Of a stretch of 64,000 bases of DNA, positions 36,056 through 47,000 are shown piece by piece. The number at the start of each line of letters is the position of its first letter. Within the stretch, counting starts at the first letter, position 1. The notes under the pieces were generated by a model. The model was not told the DNA's origin. It made no database searches and saw only the letters and a program-made list of their open reading frames with translations. This stretch comes from Cytophagales bacterium UBA2561 (GTDB lineage: Bacteria; Bacteroidota; Bacteroidia; Cytophagales; Thermoflexibacteraceae): the NCBI GenBank assembly GCA_002340355.1, contig DDLX01000018.1:316805-380804 (forward strand), written 5' to 3'. The position numbers were made by a program, and so were the translations under genes.

Positions 36056-37687
36056 ATGAAGCGTTTTTTCATCTGTTTATTTTTGTTAGTAGTTAATATT
36101 TCTACAAGTTACGCACAAGATAAAGTTCATTTAATTTATTTCAAAGATAAAGAGAATTCTCTTTATTCCTTAGATAATCCATCTGAATTTTTGACTGAAA
36201 AAGCCCTTAAACGCCGTCAAAAACAAAATATCTCAATTCAATTTCGTGATTTACCTGTAAACCTTGATTATATTCAACAAGTACAAGCTACTGGAGCAAA
36301 AGTACTTTACCCAACTCGTTGGTTCAATGGTGTACTTATTGAAACTGATGAGGTTACATTTTCAGAAGTTCAAAAATTAGAATGTGTCCAGCAGACAGCT
36401 ACTTTATCAAAGGCACTCAAAATTCAAAATGAATTCGAGGAATTTCACCTTTCCCCTAACTCGTCACCATCTACAAATAATCGACGGTTAGAATCCGAAG
36501 ATTATGGAGCTTCATTGACTCAAATCCAACTCTTAGGCATCGACAAGATGCATGAACAAAACTTTCGAGGCGAAGGAATGACTATTGCGGTTATGGATAA
36601 TGGTTTTTTGGATGTAGATATTAACCCAATGTTCGAACACCTGACAGTTCTCGGTACATATGACTTTGTTTCTCAAAACAATTCGGTATATAAAAGTGGT
36701 TCACATGGAACACAAGTTTTATCCGTTATGGGAGCTTATAAACCAAGTGAACTCATTGGTGGGGCTTATAATGCCTCCTTTTATTTATTTGTTACAGAAG
36801 ACAATGATTCTGAAAGTCGTGCTGAAGAAGCCTTTTGGCTCATTGCTGCAGAACGAGCGGATAGTTTAGGAGTTGATATTATTTCTACTTCTTTAGGCTA
36901 TAATCAGTTTTACAATTTTGAACTTGATTATAATACTTCAGATACTGATGGAAATACCTCACTCATTACTAAAGCAGCAGATATCGCCGTTTCTACAGGA
37001 ATGGTAGTGGTTACTAGTGCTGGCAACGAAGGACAATCCACATGGGGAACAATCACTTTTCCTGCTGATGGTGATTCTGTTTTAGCTGTCGGTTCTGTCA
37101 ATTCAGCAGGTGATTATTATGTTGGTTCTTCTCGTGGATACTCTGCGGATGGACGTGTTAAGCCTGACGTTGTGGCAATGGGTGTGAGTACCGTTACTTC
37201 AAATTCGGGTGGGTTTCCACGTAGAAAAACAGGTACTTCCTTTGCTGCCCCTTCAGTTACTGCTCTGGTAGCAGGAGTTTGGCAGTCTCAACCAGACCTA
37301 ACAGCCGTTGAGGTGATTGAACGAATTCGGAGATCAGGCTCACAATTTTATAATCCTGATGACAAAATGGGATATGGTATTCCAAATTTTGAACGAACAC
37401 AAACAACAACTGCCCTAGAAACTGAATCTTATAAGCAAAAAATTAAAATTTATCCCAACCCTGTTGAAAATACCCTTTCTGTCCTTTTCAATCAATCTAA
37501 CTTCAATGAGGCTGTTCTAGTTAAAATTTATACTAATTTAGGAAAGTTAGTGTATCAGAATACTATTTTATTACAAAACCAATTTTTTCAGATTCCATTA
37601 TCTAAAACTCAATTTCCTTCAGGGATGTATCTGCTTGTATTAGAATCTGATTCATCTGTGCAAACCATCCAATTTATAAAACACTAA
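36056..37687 (+). CDS. Subtilisin-like (S8) peptidase with type A T9SS sorting domain
   Basis: A 543-residue secreted protease. After the signal peptide (MKRFFICLFLLVVNISTSYA-Q) comes an N-terminal prodomain-like region (to about 160). The catalytic triad is Asp181 (AVMDNGFLD), His217 (GSHGTQVLSVMGAY) and Ser395 (KTGTSFAAPSVTAL), with oxyanion Asn324 (TSAGNEG). The C-terminal 80 residues are a type A sorting domain: KIYPNPVENTLSV, VKIYTNLGKLVYQ, FPSGMYLLVLES. It is therefore exported by T9SS and probably attached to the cell surface or released. It lies 198 bp after the type B substrate gene. Confidence 0.93.
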   Translation: MKRFFICLFLLVVNISTSYAQDKVHLIYFKDKENSLYSLDNPSEFLTEKALKRRQKQNISIQFRDLPVNLDYIQQVQATGAKVLYPTRWFNGVLIETDEVTFSEVQKLECVQQTATLSKALKIQNEFEEFHLSPNSSPSTNNRRLESEDYGASLTQIQLLGIDKMHEQNFRGEGMTIAVMDNGFLDVDINPMFEHLTVLGTYDFVSQNNSVYKSGSHGTQVLSVMGAYKPSELIGGAYNASFYLFVTEDNDSESRAEEAFWLIAAERADSLGVDIISTSLGYNQFYNFELDYNTSDTDGNTSLITKAADIAVSTGMVVVTSAGNEGQSTWGTITFPADGDSVLAVGSVNSAGDYYVGSSRGYSADGRVKPDVVAMGVSTVTSNSGGFPRRKTGTSFAAPSVTALVAGVWQSQPDLTAVEVIERIRRSGSQFYNPDDKMGYGIPNFERTQTTTALETESYKQKIKIYPNPVENTLSVLFNQSNFNEAVLVKIYTNLGKLVYQNTILLQNQFFQIPLSKTQFPSGMYLLVLESDSSVQTIQFIKH

Positions 37688-37697
37688 TAAAATAATA

Positions 37698-37734
37698 AGG
37701 TTCTTCGAGAGTATTTATAACATTCGGAGAACCT
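37698..37734 (+). terminator. Hairpin after the S8 peptidase gene
   Basis: Arms aggttcttcga and tcggagaacct (11 bp, one G-U pair) start 11 bp after the stop. No T-run follows, so it may stabilise the mRNA end rather than terminate. A second hairpin, ggctgtg/acagcc with flanks, is at about 37801-37818. Confidence 0.35.
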
Positions 37735-37918
37735 GAAACTATTTCAATAGATATACAAAGTAATAGACATTATCAGGTTCTCTAATTTGGGTCTTTTTGT
37801 CGGCTGTGAGACACAGCCAACGGCGATTTTAAAGTACTAAAAATAAATCGTGATAAAGTCTAATACTTATTACATTTTCTTTTTGATTTTTTAGAAGAGA
37901 GTCTTTCTTCTGAGAGCT

Positions 37919-40414
37919 TCAATTTTTCTTATGCCGTTTTCCAATATGTCGTTTGAAACTCACATAATCCAAAAAATATAAAAGTCGAATGGATAGACTA
38001 TTGGTTTGAGGCGATTGTAACATCCGACTAAAATTGTCATGAAATTGATAATCTGTCAATGTTTCATCTGTATAAATTGAATTTTTCCAGACGATATTCA
38101 TTTGACTTGCCAAAGCAAACTGCCAGGTGTAAACCAAATCTACATTAAAAGCATTAAAATTTCGGTTATAGGCGGGTTCCCCCGTATTTTCATCATACTC
38201 TTCAAAGTCATTACGGACAATTCGCCCGTTTTTTTGCAAATCATAATAACTATTATATTGTACATTACTCCAATAATGTCGAACTCGTAAACTAATATTC
38301 ATCAATTCATTAAAGTTATAAAAACCTAATAATGTATTAGTTATTTCATTACGATCACGTCTTCCATAGATAATATTTTCTAACTCGGTCTCCGCCTCAT
38401 CAAGATAAATAGTAGTCACATAATCTCGCTCTTTGCGAACCCAAAGCAAGTTGAGTTTATGTTCAAATGAAAGACGATTATTCACTCGATAACGAGAATT
38501 AATCGTAATCCAATTATCAAATTGTTGCATGGAAGGTCTTGTCCAATATCCTATTTCTGCTTCAATTTGGAAAGCCTTACGTTTATCTGTATCAAATCGG
38601 AATCCTTGAAAAAAAGAAGGGAAGCGTTTAAAATACCATTTCCAACCTGACTCACGAGGTGAAAAATAATCTTGATAAGTACTGGGGTCAATATTCAGAT
38701 AGGTATTGATGTGCCAAAAATTTTTGAAACGAATCCATAAATTTTGCCTCAGCCGAAAATTGGTGTAAATGAATGGTTTCTGAAGCATTTCATGTTGTGT
38801 CCGAAATTTATATTCTAAGCGTAATATATTGCCTTTGGGCTGGAAAATATTGTAACGATACTCCCCAAAAAAGGCGACCTTATTTGCATTTTGTAAAAAG
38901 CCCATATCATTTGGATTATAATTACGGCTTTCTATATTTTGCCCAACTTGGAATTGATGTGTCCCACTTTGTTTGCCAAATGCCCAATTACATTTAAACC
39001 CCAATATATTTCGATAATCTCCTCGGTCTTGAAGTTCCATAATCTGTGTCACTGCTGTAAAACCCGCGAAATTCCACATATTTCTTGAGTCATTAAATCG
39101 CCAATCAATGCCTGTGACATTGGCGTTATTTCCTTCCACTCGAGTTACATTTGTATTAATAAGACTAATATTGGAATTATTTTTTAGGTTCTGATCAAGC
39201 ACAATAACATTAAAATTCGTTATAGGATCAAGATTTTCAGTGCGTTTTTCACCCGTTTCAGTATTTTCAATGATGGCAAAAGTTTCATCTGTAATAGCAT
39301 TAAAAAACCCTATTCCTAAGCCCTTTCGGTTTCGCCCCGAAATCTTAGTTGCATTCAGTAATTGGGCATTATCTTGTCTAATAATCTCTTCATTATCAGA
39401 CAGATCAGGTTCAGTAAAAATACTTCCTACCCGCCTTGAGTAAAACAAATCACCTTTATCAAAAAGTTCTGTTCCCTCTGTAAAAAAAGGACGATTCTCA
39501 GCAAATTGGATTTCAAAAGGCGAAAGATTCAACACTACATTATCCGCTACCACTTGTCCAAAGTCAGGAATTAAACTCATATCTAAAGTAAATGCTTCGT
39601 TCAAGCCCAATTTCAAATCCATTCCTCCGTTTATACTAGTCAAAATTTCATTATCTTCATTACTTACCAAATAGCTAGAAACGTAAGGCAAAAAAGATAG
39701 CCGAATAGGTGGTGTTAAGTTTTCTAATCCTGTTAATTTACCAAATTGATTAACAAAACCTTGTATCGAGACATCCACAGGATTCCAAAAGGCTTTTTCT
39801 TGTTTTCTTCGAATATCGCGCACGAAATTGATTCCCCATGTCTGGATTTCTTTCTTCGGAAACCGCAATGCTAAGTAAGGAATTTCGAACTCGGCAATCC
39901 AACCATCTTCGGTTTGTTGTATGGCACTTCTCCAGACTGCATTCCAATTTTTATCATCTTTCTTAACCGTAACATAAGCATCTTTTTGCACTCCTGCTGC
40001 CGTGACTGTAAATAAAAAGGCATTTTGCTGATTGTTATATGTATCCAAAGCAATCCCAAACTCATCCGCATTTCGTCCATCAGCATCACGAGGTCCGAAC
40101 TCACTAAGAATACTGTCAGGGTTATCATACATTTTGGCTAGTACATAAATGGCAAAATCATCATAGGCTAAATAAATCTCTGTTTCCTGTTCAGATAAAG
40201 CTCCATTATTAGGTCGATTTTGAGTAAATCTTCCTCGATAGAATTGATTTTTCTTTGACCAAATAGCATCATCCGCTTTTCCATCAATCTTAGGTTTCTG
40301 ATGAACGCGAATAGCTTTACCCGTCATGGGTTTTTGAGGTTCTTTGTGTTCTGCCCAAAGCTGAAAATGTCTTATCAGAAGACATAAAATAATAAATAAA
40401 CATTTGGTTTTCAT
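37919..40414 (-). CDS. DUF5916 outer-membrane protein with CBM9-like N-terminal domain
   Basis: An 831-residue protein with a signal peptide (MKTKCLFIILCLLIRHFQLWA). Residues about 30-220 form a carbohydrate-binding family 9-like domain (KPKIDGKADDAIWSKKNQF, TEIYLAYDDFAIYVLAKMYD, GWIAEFEIPYLALRFPKKE). The remaining 600 residues are the DUF5916 domain, rich in alternating aromatic/polar strands and ending in a predicted outer-membrane barrel. The motif FFTEGTELFDKGDLFYSRRVG is a family hallmark. Function is unknown; a role in binding or uptake of a carbohydrate or metabolite is plausible. It stands alone between convergent and divergent neighbours. Confidence 0.9.
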   Translation of the reverse strand: MKTKCLFIILCLLIRHFQLWAEHKEPQKPMTGKAIRVHQKPKIDGKADDAIWSKKNQFYRGRFTQNRPNNGALSEQETEIYLAYDDFAIYVLAKMYDNPDSILSEFGPRDADGRNADEFGIALDTYNNQQNAFLFTVTAAGVQKDAYVTVKKDDKNWNAVWRSAIQQTEDGWIAEFEIPYLALRFPKKEIQTWGINFVRDIRRKQEKAFWNPVDVSIQGFVNQFGKLTGLENLTPPIRLSFLPYVSSYLVSNEDNEILTSINGGMDLKLGLNEAFTLDMSLIPDFGQVVADNVVLNLSPFEIQFAENRPFFTEGTELFDKGDLFYSRRVGSIFTEPDLSDNEEIIRQDNAQLLNATKISGRNRKGLGIGFFNAITDETFAIIENTETGEKRTENLDPITNFNVIVLDQNLKNNSNISLINTNVTRVEGNNANVTGIDWRFNDSRNMWNFAGFTAVTQIMELQDRGDYRNILGFKCNWAFGKQSGTHQFQVGQNIESRNYNPNDMGFLQNANKVAFFGEYRYNIFQPKGNILRLEYKFRTQHEMLQKPFIYTNFRLRQNLWIRFKNFWHINTYLNIDPSTYQDYFSPRESGWKWYFKRFPSFFQGFRFDTDKRKAFQIEAEIGYWTRPSMQQFDNWITINSRYRVNNRLSFEHKLNLLWVRKERDYVTTIYLDEAETELENIIYGRRDRNEITNTLLGFYNFNELMNISLRVRHYWSNVQYNSYYDLQKNGRIVRNDFEEYDENTGEPAYNRNFNAFNVDLVYTWQFALASQMNIVWKNSIYTDETLTDYQFHDNFSRMLQSPQTNSLSIRLLYFLDYVSFKRHIGKRHKKN

Positions 40415-41072
40415 TCGTTTCTATAAATTTATTAGCTATTGAGAAAGTACAAGGTAAATTTTATATTTTTTGTTGAAATAAATTTATCACAATTCATTAT
40501 TTCAAAATAAAACTATGTAATCATTTTGAATATTTTGAGAACTGAAAATCAGTAGATCTTAATTTCTCCTAACCTTTATTTCTGAAAATCTAATATCTGC
40601 TTTCTTAGTAAGAAAAGGTAAACTATCCAAGATAATCAATTGACAATCAAAGTTAAAATTTTTAAACGCTCATTCATATTTTAACTTGAACTACGCTTTC
40701 CGATAGGCAAATTAGATCAATTACTTTAAAGATTATTTCCAATTCTTTTAATTGAGGAATGCTTTAGAAAATATCTTTTCATCTCAAAATTGGTAGGGTT
40801 ATAAAGTGTAATGTTATTACTAAGAAAATATGAGCAACGAAAGATAAAATTATTGTCCATAAAAAACGAATAATGACAATTATAAATCCCTATTATTATA
40901 TTTTATACAGTATTACTCTAAAATTATTTTTTTATAAAAAAAAATTATAAAAATATTTTAATAAGAAAGTTCATTCTTTTTTGCTATTTTTTCGTAAAAT
41001 ATATTTATTTGATTTAAATACACTAGTACAAGTTTAATTTTTTTATCCCATAATCATATTATACTTAAAACC
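40415..41072. other. Long AT-rich divergent intergenic region
   Basis: 658 bp between the DUF5916 gene and the giant repeat protein gene, which are transcribed away from each other, so it must hold both promoters. No full TTTG/TAnnTTTG pair was found in useful positions; a minus-strand TAACTTTG occurs at 40648-40655 without a -33 partner. Long A and T tracts lie at 40920-41050. No open frame, RNA or repeat was recognised. Confidence 0.5.
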
Positions 41073-44000
41073 ATGAAAAAATATCTTTATCAGTTACTAT
41101 CTTGGTCTAGTAACTTTCATACACTTCGAAAATGGAAAATCCCTCCTCAATCTCTACTTTGGTTAGTTTTATTGATAGGGACTCTATTTATCCAGTCGTC
41201 CAAAATACAAGCACAATGCAAACCTATTATTCACACAGGAGATTTTATTACGGCAAGTTTTGTTACAGCTTGCACAAGCTCCCAGAATTTACAAGTTCAA
41301 ACAGGTGCTAGTAGTTACAATTGGCAATTCTCAACAGATGGAGGAATAACTTTTTCAAGTGTTGGTAACAATTCCAATTTTTATACTGCTACTCAAGTAG
41401 GATCTTATAAGGTAGCTGCAAATTTTTCTACTTGTTCAGTCACTTTTTCTTCTGTTGTTCACGTACAGTTTACTTCCGTCCCTACTATAATTGAAGGTAC
41501 ATTCTTGACTGCTTGTGCAAGCAATACACTACAATTGACTACACAAACTGGTGCAATTAGCTATAACTGGCAGTTCTCAAATAATAATGGAATCACATTT
41601 AGCAGTATTGGAGCGAACGCAGCATTTATTACCACTAACAAATCAGGACTTTATAAGGTCGGCATTAACCAACCATGTGGTACTATATTCTCTACTATTA
41701 CAAACGTACAATTCAATAGTGCAGGCATTCCCAATATATTAAATGATACGTTCATTACTGCTTGTGCTGGAAATCCCCCCAACCTAACCGCAACCAGTTC
41801 CCCTTTAGGATATCGTTGGGAATTCAAACCTCAGGGCGGGACTATATTCAGTCAAATAGCAGGAAATCAACAGTTCATTTCAGCAAACAACTCAGGCGAA
41901 TATCGAGTCAAATTTATCAGTAGTTGTACTCCACAATTCTCTTCTGTTGTTCACGTACAGTTTACTTCCGTCCCTACTATAATTGAAGGTACATTCCTGA
42001 CTGCTTGTGCAAGCAATACACTACAATTGAGTACACAAACTGGTGCAATTAACTATAACTGGCAGTTCTCAAATAACAATGGAATCACATTTAGTAGTAT
42101 TGGAGGGAATGCAGCATTTATTACCACTAACAAATCAGGACTTTATAAGGTCGGCATTAACCAACCATGTGGTACTATATTCTCTACTATTACAAACGTA
42201 CAATTTACAACTTCGATAGTGATTCCAACTATTATACAGGGAACATTTGTATCTGCATGTGCTGGAGGCAATAATGTCTTGTTTACTAGTACAAATGCAA
42301 CAAACTATCAATGGAATTTTTCGCCCAATAATACAACTTTTATTAGTATAGGGGGAAATAATAACCAAATTACCTTTACATCTACAGGTTTCTATCGAGT
42401 TGGAACATTAGTAGGTTGTGGGTGGGGATTTTCCTCAGTTACACAAGTTCACTTTACTAGTTCTGTTGCACCTATCATCCAACAAGGACAATTCTTGACT
42501 GCTTGTGCAACCAATCCACCTACCTTGAATACTCAAATAGGACAGGGTGGATATATTTGGCAATTTAGACCAAATATGGGTACGCCGTTCAATACGATTG
42601 GTGGAAATTCTAGTAGTTTAGTTGCTAGTCAAACAGGAGATTATCGGGTCAAATTTATGAGTAGTTGCCAGCCTAACTTGTTCTCTTCAATTACCCAAGT
42701 TCAGTTTTCTTCAGTAGCTACAATTCAGGAAGGAACATTTGTCTCAGCCTGTTTGAATGGAGCCAAACCTATTCTTCATGTCACAAATGGAGCAGCTTCA
42801 TATCAATGGCAATTTGCCCAACGTCAGGGGGATGCTTTCCAAACAGTTAGTGGGAGTTCTCATTTCTTAACCGCTAATATAGCAGGGCTTTATCGAGCTG
42901 GTATTGATTTTGGGTGTGGCATTCAGTTTACAAGTGCAACACAAGTTGAATTCACAACTTCAATGCAACCTCGTATCACAGAAGCTCCATTTATCACAGG
43001 ATGTCCCAATGGCTCGGTTACACTTCATGCTCAAGGAGCAGGTTCGTTACAATGGCAAAAGGTTGTTGCAAATGGCTTAAACTTTAATTATATTGATATC
43101 CCTGGAGCCACTAATAATTCCTTGAATGTCTTCACTTCGGGGTCATATCGAGTCAAATTTGTGAGTGCTACAGGTGGCTGTGCAGGAGTTCCTTCTAATC
43201 CTGTTGAGGTTAGTTTTGTTAGTGCCAAAATCCCACTTATTCAAACAGATGCTCTTGACCCTTATGCTCGTGTTTATAACACTCAGCAAGGTTCTGGTAC
43301 TTATACGAATAATGGTGGTCAAAAATGGCAAGTAGCTGTTTGTAACGGTGGAAGTATCCAACTTCAAACCGAAGCTGGCGCACAAAATTACCAATGGTAT
43401 ATTTCCTCAAACTGGAATAACTGGAGCCCAATTACAGGAGCAAATGCAAGTAACTTGACTGTAACACAAGGTAGCCGATACTACAAAGTTCGGATAACTC
43501 GTGCAGATGGTTGCCCACAAGACTCTCGTCCCATGTATGTTATGCCTGCAATAGGTAGCATCAATACTCCCGTCTTAGAACAAAACTCTCCTATTACTTT
43601 ACAGTCAGGTGAAATAAAACTAAGTACACGAGCTAGTAACTGGCGATACAAGTGGCAATTTACACCCAACTTGAGTCAGCCTTTCATTACAATACCAAAC
43701 AATTATCCTGATTACAAGTATAACTATACTACTCGAAAGTATTCTTATACAGTTCGTAAAGCAGGTTTTTATCGAGTATATAATACCAATGGTTGTGAAG
43801 TCCGATTTTCTACCGTCATTGAAGTACAAGAAAATAACTTCAATGACCCACCAAATTTCCAAATTTCTGAGCCATATAATTGGTTTAGTGTTCGCAATGA
43901 TATTGGCAAACACTCTCGTTTGAATTTCGTAACGGCAATTGATGACGGAGATTCTGACCTTAACCAAGAGGTAAATTTCTTTGTAAGTGCTAATGATCCT

Positions 44001-47000
44001 AGTTATTTTACGGTTCAACCATTCATGACGACAGGGGGCAAATTATGCTTTACGCCAAATCCAAATAAAGGAGGCTATACTACCCTTGCGATTTATGCAC
44101 AAGATAATGGTGCAGGAAATGCTCCAAATATCAATAAATCTACCGTTCGAACATGTGGAGTTTGGATTATGCCGAAAAATTACGCCTTCTTAGATGTTAA
44201 TAAGAATGGTACTTACGAAAAAGGTTCTGAATATCCAATGATTCAAAAAAGAATCAAAGCGCGTAAAAAGTCCTCTTGGAATAATGTGATTTATAATCAT
44301 ACCACCTACACTTGTGAAGATGGTAGTTATTATGCGTATGTGTATCCAGCAAGAAATAATGCACCAGGCTACTACAAGTTCACACCGTATGCCAGCGATT
44401 ATCCCGCAGGAGCTACATTTGTCCCAACTAAATATGAGGACAACAACGTAACCCAACGAGGCTACTTGAGCGGTAAACATTTTGCCATACAAACAGCAAC
44501 AAATACGGAAGATGTAAGTACTCGAATTATGACGTGGTGGAACTGGGGAACACGTCCAGGTTTCAAGACTTTTTATGCTATCAAATGTGAAAATAATGGT
44601 ACTAAAGTCAAAAACGCTATTTTGTCCTTCAAGTTTGACCCACTCTTGACCTTTGAACGAACATGGACTTATCGAGATAATGGAAATACTCAATTATTAG
44701 CTGTTACCAATCGAACCGCTTCTTGGACTTGTAACAACCTCAAGCCTGGAGAAAGTCGATACATTTGGGTACAAGTACGAGTACAACGCCCTACGGCAAG
44801 CCGAAATTTATTAGGCGAAAGAGTGTACTGCTCGGCTGAAATTAAGCCAATAGGTACGGACATTAGACCCCAAAATAATAAATATAATTCGGTTCGAACA
44901 ATTCGAGGTTCATATGACCCGAACGATAAACGAGTATTGCCAGAAGGTGATGTTCCTCCACAATTTGTAGTAGATGGCGAATTCTTAACTTATCGTGTAC
45001 GTTTCCAAAACTCAGGAACGGATACCGCCTTCAATATTCGAGTAGAAGACCAATTATCCAACAAACTGGATTGGGAATCGCTCGAAATGTTAGGAGCAAG
45101 TCACAATTATCGTTTCGAAATTGATAGTACAGGAAAAGGAGTTTGGTATTTTGAGAATATTCTACTACCCGATGATAAAGTAGATGAAGCAGGAAGTCAT
45201 GGACAATTTGAATATCGTATCAAAATCAAGAATGATGGTTCGGTGAAATTTGGTGATAAATTTGGTACAAAAGCCTACATTTATTTCGATTATAATACGC
45301 CAATTATTACCAATCAGTCCGATACACGAGTTTGGGCGGATTTAGTCGCACCAAAAACAGAATCATTCTCACCAACCCATAATGGAACGTTAAGTGCTTC
45401 GAGTTCGGATTTATTTATCGAATTTGATGAACCAATTAAGGCAAATCAAGGACGAATTTACCTTCGAAAAGCAGACGGAACATTATTACAGAGTTTTGAT
45501 ATTCAAAGTAATGAAGTTTCACTCAGCCAAAAAGCACTTCGTATAGAGACAACTGGACTGACAGAAGACGAAACTTATTACGTCCAAATGGATTACGGTA
45601 CAGTTTGGGATTTAGCCAAAAACCAATTTGCAGGAATTTCGGATGATAAAACATGGCGGTTTACAGTAGATACGAAAGATGCAAATTCTTCTACTACACT
45701 ACCAACCTCCAATCCTGCGAATTCGAACTTTAAATTCCCCATTCCTGACCAAGTCAAAGGATTAAAACAAGATGAAGTCAAAGCAGGTCGAATAAGCCTT
45801 TCGTGGATAGCTACGACTACTTTTGTAGAAGCCTATAAAGTCTTGCGAAGAACAGGAAGTGGTGATTTTGATACTTTAGCCATTACTAAGTATCCCCTTT
45901 TTGTAGATGAAAGTGTTGAACCAAACACAACTTATGAATACAAAATTTTAGCCTTCAATAATGGAGGGTATTCAGAATCGAAAGTATTAATGGTTCAAAC
46001 CTTGCCTCTAACTCCCGTACTCGAAACAATTCAAGCTATCATTTGTGAAGGTAGAGAAGCTACCTTAACCGTAAAAGGCACAAACACAACAGATAGTTTA
46101 CGATGGTACACGGATAAGGAAACTACTACATCATTTGGCTTAGGAGCAACAATTTCAGTTTCTGAAGCAGGTACGTATTATGTAGCTCGATTCCTAAATG
46201 GACAAGCAAGTGAACGGGCATCAGTAAAGGTAAGTATGAGCCCTGTACCAGAAGCCAAAATCCAAGCAGGTGAACGGACTTTCTGTGGAGAAGGAACAAT
46301 CGAAGCTGAGTCAGTCAATGGAGCTTCTTATACTTGGAAAAATGCAGATGGACAAGTTGTTGGAAACAATCGTATACTAACTATAAATAAATCAGATAAT
46401 TATGCGGTTACAGTCGAGAAAGGAGGATGCTCAACTACATCACAAAGTATTTTTGTTAAGATTAATCCATCTAGCTTAACTCCTGAAATACTGGAAGGCA
46501 AAACGGTAGTATTCTGTAATGCAGGACAACTTAATGCCAAGGTCATTACAGGAGCAAAGTATATCTGGGCAAAAGATGGCAATGTGCTTTCTGACACTTC
46601 ATCTAAACTGACAGTTACAGAATCAGGCAAATATACCTTGCAGATTGCCAAAGCAGAGTGTAAATCAAACCCTGTAAGTACACAAGTCGGAATTATAATT
46701 CCTGAAAAACCTGAAGTTATAGTTGATTTAAAAGCGATTTATCCAAATCAGGAGGCAACATTGCGTACTAACTATCTGAAAAATGCACGTTTACAGTGGT
46801 ACAAAGATGGTCAACTTTTGGAAACTAAATATGAAAGCCGTTTGACTATCTCAGAAGCAGGTGATTATTTCGTCAAGGCAATTTATAAGGCAGGTTGTGA
46901 AACCATATCTCAGACCATTACCATCACTGCGAAAGAAGTACCATCTCTTGTTTTCACCAATGGAAAAATCGTATTGACAGGAGATGCTGATATTCGGTCA

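Noticed and set aside
43620..44693. Antisense open frames of 132 and 167 codons in the giant repeat gene
   Set aside because: They lie opposite continuous coding sequence with clear domain structure, show no domain of their own, and reflect the low stop frequency opposite this codon usage.
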